NCBI GenBank assembly: GCA_044340865.1
Contig: JBIISW010000072.1
Coordinates: 1 to 12,703 of the forward strand
DNA from: UBA4416 sp044340865
GTDB taxonomy: Bacteria > Bacteroidota > Bacteroidia > B-17B0 > Aurantibacillaceae
DNA length: 12,703 nucleotides
Reading direction: 5' to 3'
The position numbers and the translations under genes are program-made. Shown here in pieces: positions 7,288 to 12,703 of this stretch; the stretch's first letter is position 1, and each line of letters starts with the position of its first letter. The notes beneath the pieces were generated by a model that was not told where the DNA came from, searched no databases, and saw only the letters and a list, made by a program, of their open reading frames with translations.

Positions 7288-7317
7288 TTTGTAATAACCA
7301 CAAAAAGTGTATCTTTG
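7288..7317 (+). promoter_or_regulatory. Bacteroidota-type promoter of ndk
   Basis: TTTG at 7288-7291 and TATCTTTG at 7310-7317 are separated by 18 nt, matching the Bacteroidota consensus (TTTG, about 19 nt, TAnnTTTG). The start of transcription would fall near 7323-7325, giving a leader of about 11-13 nt before the ATG at 7336. The leader is almost pure A (with G at 7332) just upstream of the ATG, as is usual for efficient starts without a Shine-Dalgarno sequence in this phylum. Confidence 0.75.
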
Positions 7318-7335
7318 CACTCTAAAAAAAAGAAA

Positions 7336-7755
7336 ATGGCAGGAAATATTACTTTCACAATGATTAAGCCCGATGGTGTTGAGGCTAATAATATCGGACC
7401 AATTTTGGCTAAAATTAACCAATCTGGTTTTAAAATTGTAGCAATGAAATACATGAAATTAAGTGTAGAAACAGCTGGGAAATTTTATGAAGTTCATAAA
7501 GAGCGTCCTTTTTATGGAGAATTAGTGAGTTACATGAGTAGCGGACCAATTGTTGCAGCTATTTTACAAAAAGATAATGCTGTTGCAGAATACCGCACGC
7601 TTATTGGAGCAACAGATCCTACCAAAGCAGAAGAAGGAACTATTCGTAAATTATTTGCTAAATCAATTGCTGCTAATGCAGTTCATGGTTCTGATAGTGA
7701 TGAAAATGCACAAATAGAATCTAATTTTTTCTTTTCTCAGATAGAGCGTTTCTAA
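7336..7755 (+). CDS. ndk: Nucleoside diphosphate kinase
   Basis: 139 residues, standard length. The enzyme moves the gamma phosphate of ATP onto other (deoxy)nucleoside diphosphates through a phosphohistidine, keeping NTP pools balanced in the cytoplasm. Visible family features are TFTMIKPDG with K11, ERPFYGELVSYMSSGP at 56-71, the nucleotide-binding region RTLIGATDP at 87-95, T102-I-R104, and the active-site H117 in NAVHGSDS. A longer reading from TTG at 7315 is possible but falls inside the -7 promoter element; the ATG at 7336 gives the family N terminus MAGNITFTMIKPDG. The gene has its own promoter and terminator and is probably monocistronic. It is divergent from the nrnA-like gene, another nucleotide-metabolism enzyme. 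Confidence 0.98.
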   Translation: MAGNITFTMIKPDGVEANNIGPILAKINQSGFKIVAMKYMKLSVETAGKFYEVHKERPFYGELVSYMSSGPIVAAILQKDNAVAEYRTLIGATDPTKAEEGTIRKLFAKSIAANAVHGSDSDENAQIESNFFFSQIERF

Positions 7756-7772
7756 TCAAAGATAAGTTATTT

Positions 7773-7812
7773 GTAAAAAAAATCCTGATAAATTTTATCA
7801 GGATTTTTTTTG
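7773..7812. terminator. Bidirectional terminator between ndk and the elaA-like gene
   Basis: AATCCTGATAAA at 7781-7792 and its reverse complement TTTATCAGGATT at 7794-7805 form a long inverted repeat around one base. The realistic hairpin is about 8-10 bp with a small AT loop. It is preceded by an A-run (about 7775-7782) and followed by a T-run (7804-7811), so it works on both strands. It lies 25 nt after the ndk stop and just beyond the stop of the opposing gene (7817). Confidence 0.9.
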
Positions 7813-7816
7813 TTTT

Positions 7817-8263
7817 TTAGTTTAGGTATCTCATTTTAATATGTGGTATATCATCTTCTAAATAGGAAGTTCCTTCTGTTTTAAATCCTAGTTCTGTGTA
7901 AAATTTTTCTAAATACAATTGTGCAGATATAACGATTTCGTTTGTATTAAAATGAAGACATGTTTCAGAAATAGCAAATTCCATTAGTAATTTCCCAAAT
8001 CCTAAATACCTTGTATTTAATCGCGTTAAAACCCGCCCAATTCCTGCTTCTTTATGGTAATAACCCTTTGGAAGTAATCTTGCATAAGCAACTAGTTCAT
8101 CATCCTGAAAACCTAAGACATGCAAAGCACCAACATCATAATCATCAATATCTAAATACACACAGTTTTGCTCAACCACAAACACTTCAGAACGTAGCTT
8201 TAATAGGTGATACAATTCTAAATTTGATAGGGCATCAAATGACTTTGTTTTAAATTGAACCAT
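7817..8263 (-). CDS. elaA: ElaA-like GNAT N-acetyltransferase
   Basis: 148 residues, as expected for the ElaA family of GNAT acetyltransferases, which move an acetyl group from acetyl-CoA to an amine; the natural substrate of ElaA is not known. Family signatures are LLKLRSEVFVVEQNCVYLDID at 20-40, with the conserved R24, E26 and Q32; VAYARLL at 58-64; IGRVLT at 75-80; the pyrophosphate-binding loop R85-YLGFG-K at 85-91; ISAQLYLEKFY at 112-122; and the ending DDIPHIKM at 137-144. The ATG lies 1 nt after the stop of the CoA-binding protein gene, which suggests translational coupling. This is the last gene of the - strand run and ends at the terminator at 7773-7812. Confidence 0.9.
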   Translation of the reverse strand: MVQFKTKSFDALSNLELYHLLKLRSEVFVVEQNCVYLDIDDYDVGALHVLGFQDDELVAYARLLPKGYYHKEAGIGRVLTRLNTRYLGFGKLLMEFAISETCLHFNTNEIVISAQLYLEKFYTELGFKTEGTSYLEDDIPHIKMRYLN

Positions 8264-8264
8264 G

Positions 8265-8633
8265 TTAATAATTATTAATGGATAATAAGACTAAGGTGCA
8301 AGCAATTTCTGTTTCTATGCCATTTGTTTGAGCAATGGCTATTAATTCAGAGTTTTCAGTACCTGGGTTAAAAATTAGGCGTTTTGGTTTTAAGGATAAA
8401 ATATATTCATACCATTGTGGCTGATTTTCGGGGCCAATGTATAATGTAATTGTATCAATATCTAATAACTCGGGCTTCGTATTGATAATTTCTAATCCAT
8501 TGATAGTCCCTTTTTTTATGCCAATAGGGTAAACAGTATGTTTATGATTTTGCAAACTAATAGTGGCTTTATAACTATATCTATCTGCATTTGGAGAGGC
8601 TCCAATAACAACGGTTGGTTTATTCTTCCACAT
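8265..8633 (-). CDS. Small CoA-binding domain protein (YccU/COG1832-like)
   Basis: 122 residues, a single Rossmann-like CoA-binding domain. The signature TVVIGASPNADRYSYKA lies at 7-23, with the glycine-containing nucleotide loop GAS at 11-13. VYPIGIKKG lies at 34-42, LKPKRLIFNPGTEN at 81-94, and a conserved Cys at 112 in EIACTLV. The family binds CoA or a related nucleotide; its biochemical role is unsettled. The start codon overlaps the last 14 nt of the MFS gene in another frame, and the stop lies 1 nt before the elaA-like start. Both facts point to co-translation within one transcript. Confidence 0.85.
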   Translation of the reverse strand: MWKNKPTVVIGASPNADRYSYKATISLQNHKHTVYPIGIKKGTINGLEIINTKPELLDIDTITLYIGPENQPQWYEYILSLKPKRLIFNPGTENSELIAIAQTNGIETEIACTLVLLSINNY

Positions 8634-9891
8634 AATTTAAATCTTTATGAAATGTTTCTTCTAAAAAATAGAGGGCTATAAAGCCAAGACTAATAATAAT
8701 AATGCCGGTAATAATGGTAGCTTGTAATTTGTCAACACAAAAAACAGAAATGATTGTATCTAATAATAATGAAATTAAAATAGTTGAACCTCTGACAAAG
8801 TTTGGTGCAGTCGTAGTTGCTGTTGCGCGGATATTGGTTCCAAATAATTCGGAAGCTGTGCTGATAAAAACAGCCCAGTAACCAGTAGCAAAACCAATAA
8901 ATCCAACAATGCTGTAAAATGTGGATACGGAATTACCTCCATATACAAAGTATAACACGTTGCCAACAATAGTTAACGATAAAAATAGTGCAAATGTTTT
9001 TTTTCTTGATTTTAAAATCTGACTAATTAATCCTGATGCAATATCCCCAACCGTTATACCTGCATAAGCCCACATAATGGATTTTCCAGCCGAAATAGCT
9101 TTTGGAGCTAAGCCTAATTTTTCGCTCAACTCTGGCGAAAATAAAACTAAGGTTCCCATAACATACCACACAGGAACGGTTACAAAAATGATAGATAAAT
9201 ATTTGATGGTGTTTTTTTTACTTGAAAATAATTGAAGGAAATTCCCCTTTTTAATAGTTGTATCTGTTTTAATTGTATGAAACATGCCTGATTCAAAAAC
9301 ACCAATTCGTAATACCAATAATGCAAGTCCCATGGCGCCACCCAAATAAAATGAATGTCTCCAATTCGTAATAAAATCTCCCATAAAACCAGCAACGACT
9401 GCACCAAATACGCCAACGGTTGCAACAATCATGGTGCCATATCCACGTTTTTCTTTACTCATACTTTCGCTGACAAGTGTAATACCTGCACCTAATTCAC
9501 CAGCTAAGCCAAATCCTGAAATGAATCTTAATACCATGTAAGTATCAGTATTTTCAACCATTCCATTTAAAATATTTGCAATCGAATACACTAAAATAGA
9601 TCCAAAAAGAACAGAGAGTCTTCCTTTTTTGTCACCTAAAATGCCCCAAAAAATACCACCAACAAGCATTCCAAACATTTGCCAATTCAACAATAGTTTA
9701 CCATAAGTGGCATTTAAAATTTTTAATGATGCTGCTGAAATTCCAGGAAATTGTAGTGGTAATATCGTATTTAAGCTATCTGTTCGCTCAACGCCAAATA
9801 ATAGTAAGTCATAAATATCTACGAAGTAGCCTAACGCTGCTACAATAATCAATTTGTTCAGATTTTTGTTTATCGTTGGATTTGACATCAT
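8620..9891 (-). CDS. MFS transporter
   Basis: 423 residues with about 12 predicted membrane helices, the normal MFS build, in the cytoplasmic membrane. The loop between helices 2 and 3 carries the MFS motif A (GDKKGR at 86-91). The helix 4-5 region reads RFISGFGLAGELGAG at 122-136 followed by SESMSKEKRG, resembling the metabolite:H+ symporter and sugar porter branches. Helix 1 carries acidic residues (GYFVDIYD at 21-28) that could serve proton coupling. The substrate cannot be told. There are two tandem ATGs (9891 and 9888); either may be used. The gene starts 6 nt after the phosphatase stop and its end overlaps the next gene by 14 nt, so it is firmly embedded in the operon. Confidence 0.88.
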   Translation of the reverse strand: MMSNPTINKNLNKLIIVAALGYFVDIYDLLLFGVERTDSLNTILPLQFPGISAASLKILNATYGKLLLNWQMFGMLVGGIFWGILGDKKGRLSVLFGSILVYSIANILNGMVENTDTYMVLRFISGFGLAGELGAGITLVSESMSKEKRGYGTMIVATVGVFGAVVAGFMGDFITNWRHSFYLGGAMGLALLVLRIGVFESGMFHTIKTDTTIKKGNFLQLFSSKKNTIKYLSIIFVTVPVWYVMGTLVLFSPELSEKLGLAPKAISAGKSIMWAYAGITVGDIASGLISQILKSRKKTFALFLSLTIVGNVLYFVYGGNSVSTFYSIVGFIGFATGYWAVFISTASELFGTNIRATATTTAPNFVRGSTILISLLLDTIISVFCVDKLQATIITGIIIISLGFIALYFLEETFHKDLNYVEE

Positions 9892-9897
9892 TTGTTT

Positions 9898-11529
9898 TTA
9901 ATTATCTAATAATTCTTTGAGCGGTATTCCAGTTGTTCCATTTGGAAATGATATGTGTAACATGGAAGAGATAGTAGGGGCAATATCAACGATGTTTACT
10001 TTATTAACGGTAGAACCATGTTTAATGTTCATTCCATAAAACAATAAGGGAACGTGCGTGTCGTAGCTATAAGACGCTCCGTGGGTTGTTCCTTTTGAAT
10101 GGTATTCCATCCAAGCTGGATTATATGAAAAGGCAACGTTTCCACTTCTTACATGATTATATCCTTTTTGGATGAGTGATTTAAAACTTCCTTCAGTAAA
10201 ATTTTCATATTTTAAAACATCTGATGGATAGGCTTCCGACACACCTTTTATCGTTAATAAGAAATTGGCAATATCATGCTCAACTTTAGATTTATTTAAA
10301 CCTAAGGCGGATAATTTAGTTTCATTTAAAAATACTTGTTGATTTACGATACCCTTTACCAAACTATCACTAAATTGGGTGTAGCAAAATGATTTAATCT
10401 TAGTAGTTAATTCCTTTTCATTCATATAGCCACCAGGAATTTTCATATCGATTAAATGGGCTGGTACATCACAAGCACCATGATCAGCAGTTAAAAAAAT
10501 AATTACATTTTCTTTTCCAATGTTGCCATCAATGTATTTCAATAACTCTTCTAAGTCTTTATCTAATCGTAAATACACATCTTCAATTTCGACACTGCGT
10601 GGCCCATATGAATGGCCAACATAATCGGTGGATGAAAAACTGATGCATAACATATCGGTTTCTTTGTTTTTACCTAATTGTTCAGCTTTTAAACAAGCCA
10701 TTGCTAAATCTTTGGTAATACTATTTCCGAAAGGTGTAGCTTTTAAAATTTCAAAATTATTTTTTTCTAATTGTGCTTTATAATTATACGGAAAAATGGC
10801 GGTGTCTTTTTTATTAGGCGCTTGCTCGTAATTATTATTGTCACTGATACTTTCTACATAATTAGTTATCGGATATAAGGTATTCCATCCTTTGGCCAAA
10901 TATTTTTTAGGTAATTGCAAATCATTAAAATCATTGAGCCAAATTGGTAACGCATTTAAATAATGAGAACTTGAAATGAATTTCCCTACACTTCCATCAA
11001 ACCAAAAGGCTGCATTAGCGCTATGTCCAGCAGGTAAAATGGAACTTCTATCTTTTAATGAGATCGCAAACACTTTTGAACGCTGGTTCGAGTTTATTTT
11101 TAATTCATCACCAATGGTGGTCGTTAACATTTTTTTTGGCGACATCAATCCTGCTTTACTATCTGATCCGATAGTTTTGGCATTCTTGTCATCTGTACAA
11201 TAAACCACGGCATTTGTTTCTTTATCATACCAATCGTTGGCAATGATGCCATGCGTTGCAGGACTTGTTCCAGTATAAATACTAGCATGACCAGGTCCAG
11301 TGTATGTTGGCACATAATTGAAATGAGCATTTTTAAAAAAATAACCTTCTTGAATTAATTTCTTAAAACCTCCATTTCCAAATTTATCCCAATAACGGTA
11401 AATGTAATCTTGTCGCATTTGATCAACAACAATTCCAACCACTAATTTGGGTTGCTTTAGTTTAGTTTGTTTTTGTTGTGCTTTCGAAAAATGTGAAACA
11501 ACAAATAATAAATAAATTAAATATTTCAT
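9898..11529 (-). CDS. pafA: PafA-type alkaline phosphatase, periplasmic
   Basis: 543 residues. It begins with a signal peptide (MKYLIYLLFVVSHFSKAQ), so it acts outside the cytoplasm. It belongs to the alkaline phosphatase superfamily and resembles the phosphate-insensitive PafA of Elizabethkingia. All residues I recall for that enzyme have a counterpart: zinc ligands D36, D302, H306, D349, H350 and H483; nucleophile T77 in VPTYTGPGH; N98 in ANDW; and K159 and R161 in SLKDRSS. The lysine, arginine and asparagine are those that favour phosphate monoesters over diesters in PafA. The expected role is release of inorganic phosphate from organic monoesters. The gene follows the sugar-nucleotide enzyme gene by 13 nt and precedes the MFS gene by 6 nt. 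I see no separate promoter, so expression may not be phosphate-controlled. Confidence 0.93.
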   Translation of the reverse strand: MKYLIYLLFVVSHFSKAQQKQTKLKQPKLVVGIVVDQMRQDYIYRYWDKFGNGGFKKLIQEGYFFKNAHFNYVPTYTGPGHASIYTGTSPATHGIIANDWYDKETNAVVYCTDDKNAKTIGSDSKAGLMSPKKMLTTTIGDELKINSNQRSKVFAISLKDRSSILPAGHSANAAFWFDGSVGKFISSSHYLNALPIWLNDFNDLQLPKKYLAKGWNTLYPITNYVESISDNNNYEQAPNKKDTAIFPYNYKAQLEKNNFEILKATPFGNSITKDLAMACLKAEQLGKNKETDMLCISFSSTDYVGHSYGPRSVEIEDVYLRLDKDLEELLKYIDGNIGKENVIIFLTADHGACDVPAHLIDMKIPGGYMNEKELTTKIKSFCYTQFSDSLVKGIVNQQVFLNETKLSALGLNKSKVEHDIANFLLTIKGVSEAYPSDVLKYENFTEGSFKSLIQKGYNHVRSGNVAFSYNPAWMEYHSKGTTHGASYSYDTHVPLLFYGMNIKHGSTVNKVNIVDIAPTISSMLHISFPNGTTGIPLKELLDN

Positions 11530-11542
11530 GGTAATGGATTAG

Positions 11543-12703
11543 TTAATCTAATGATTGAAAAACGGAGTTATTACTGACGAATTCAGGAACAATATCTTTC
11601 ATTTTAGATACAATAAGCGCATTATTTTGTGTATTAAAGAGTAATATCAATTCATTAATAAATGAATTGATGTCATCAAATTGATAAGCTCTTACTTTAC
11701 CAATCAATATTTGCTTATGATGAGTAGGTAAAGAATTCTCATCACTGGATAATAATTCTTCATATAATTTTTCACCTGGTCGTAATCCAGTGTATATTAT
11801 TTTAATGTCTTTATTTTCAGTTAAGCCTGATAGCTTAATCATTTTTCGAGCTAAATCAACGATTTTAACCGATTGCCCCATATCAAAAACGAAAATTTCG
11901 CCACCTTTACCCATGCAACCAGCTTCTAATACCAATTGACATGATTCAGGTATAGTCATAAAAAAGCGTGTAATATCAGGGTGCGTAATGGTTATTGGTC
12001 CGCCCAATTCAATTTGTTTTTTAAAACGAGGAATCACAGATCCATTAGAACCTAATACATTACCAAAACGAGTTGTAATAAATTTTGTTGCTGATGTTGT
12101 GCCTAAACATTGAATATAAATTTCGGCAATGCGTTTTGAGGCGCCCATGACATTGGTTGGATTAACTGCTTTGTCGGTGGATATCATCACAAATTTTTCA
12201 ACATGAAACTGAGATGATAAGTCTGCCATGTTTTTGGTACCTAATACATTTGTAAGTATTGATTCAGAAGGATTGTCCTCCATCATTGGAACATGTTTGT
12301 ATGCCGCTGCATGAAATACAATCTCAGGTTTAAATGTTTTAAAAACATTAGTAAGTCTGTCTTTGTTTCGAACATCAGCAATCACTACTTCATGTAGTTG
12401 AGATTGTAAGGTTTCTTTAAATTCTAAATCTAATTCGTGCAGAGGACTTTCAGCTTGATCTACCAAGAGTAATAATTTTGGTTTAAATTTCAAACATTGT
12501 CTTGCTAGTTCGCTTCCAATAGAACCAGCTGCTCCAGTAATTAAAATGATTTTATTATTTAATTGATGGTTAATTTCATCGGTATTTAGTTGAATAGGTT
12601 CGCGTTCGAGAAGTTCTTCAATGTTAATGCTTTTTATTTGATTGAAACTTAATTCTCCATTAATCCATTTAGCAACAGGAGGTACATTGAGCACTTTTAC
12701 ATT
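11543..12703 (-). CDS. NDP-sugar 4,6-dehydratase/epimerase, WbpM/FlaA1/CapD family (5' partial)
   Basis: 386 residues are visible and the frame is open to the right edge (NVKVLNVPP...), so the N-terminal part is missing. Full-length members of about 640 residues have four membrane helices and a second Rossmann-like domain before this part. Visible are LSFNQIKSINIEELLEREPI; the NAD-binding ILITGAAGSIGSELARQ, with GxxGxxG at fragment residues 57-63; FHAAAYKHVPMMEDN; and STDKAVNPTNVMGASKR, where Met replaces the usual SDR catalytic Tyr (S175, M186, K190), as in WbpM. RFGNVLGSNGSVIPRF, TRFFMTIPE and LRPGEKLYEEL follow. The family makes UDP-4-keto-6-deoxy-GlcNAc for capsule, O-antigen or protein glycans. 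A GTG at 12694 is not the real start, because homologous sequence continues beyond it. Confidence 0.92.
   Translation of the reverse strand, partial: NVKVLNVPPVAKWINGELSFNQIKSINIEELLEREPIQLNTDEINHQLNNKIILITGAAGSIGSELARQCLKFKPKLLLLVDQAESPLHELDLEFKETLQSQLHEVVIADVRNKDRLTNVFKTFKPEIVFHAAAYKHVPMMEDNPSESILTNVLGTKNMADLSSQFHVEKFVMISTDKAVNPTNVMGASKRIAEIYIQCLGTTSATKFITTRFGNVLGSNGSVIPRFKKQIELGGPITITHPDITRFFMTIPESCQLVLEAGCMGKGGEIFVFDMGQSVKIVDLARKMIKLSGLTENKDIKIIYTGLRPGEKLYEELLSSDENSLPTHHKQILIGKVRAYQFDDINSFINELILLFNTQNNALIVSKMKDIVPEFVSNNSVFQSLD

Noticed and set aside
7315..7317. TTG as the start of ndk
   Set aside because: It falls within the -7 promoter element; the ATG at 7336 gives the canonical ndk N terminus.
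12692..12694. GTG as the start of the WbpM-like gene
   Set aside because: The frame is open to the window edge with family sequence before it (NVK), and the family's N-terminal half is absent.

Overview
The window looks like a chromosomal segment of an AT-rich member of the Bacteroidota, probably Flavobacteriales or a close relative. Three things point there: a giant secreted protein with a C-terminal type IX secretion (T9SS) sorting domain, promoters of the Bacteroidota type (TTTG/TTG about 18 nt upstream of TAnnTTTG), and A-rich translation starts without Shine-Dalgarno sequences. The species cannot be told from the sequence.

Region 1 (1-4934, + strand) is the 3' part of one very large, repeat-built surface or secreted protein. 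At least 1643 residues are visible and the start lies upstream of the window. It is made of Ig-like modules. Three of these appear to be split by nested domains: one unnamed beta-rich domain and two GEVED-type domains. Four shorter Ig-like repeats and the T9SS sorting tail follow. A strong hairpin terminator (4962-4990) closes the gene.

Region 2 (4935-5700, + strand) holds a single exported thioredoxin-fold protein with a CxxC motif, behind its own promoter. It converges on region 3 with only 3 nt between the stop codons.

Region 3 (5704-7180, - strand) is a two-gene unit: a DHH/DHHA1 phosphoesterase of the NrnA type, then a small LEA-2-like lipoprotein. The divergent ndk (7336-7755, + strand) follows, with a clear promoter and a bidirectional terminator shared with region 4.

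Region 4 (7817-12703, - strand) is a tightly packed five-gene run. In transcription order it reads: an NDP-sugar dehydratase/epimerase of the WbpM/FlaA1/CapD family (its 5' part lies outside the window), a PafA-type alkaline phosphatase with every recognised active-site residue, an MFS transporter, a small CoA-binding protein, and an ElaA-like GNAT acetyltransferase. The gaps are 13, 6, -14 and 1 nt, so this is probably one operon.

No stretch over 300 nt lacks a gene. I saw no tRNA, rRNA, CRISPR array, insertion sequence or phage gene. Apart from the architecture of the giant protein, the window is mostly ordinary housekeeping and envelope functions. I found no convincing new multi-gene system.
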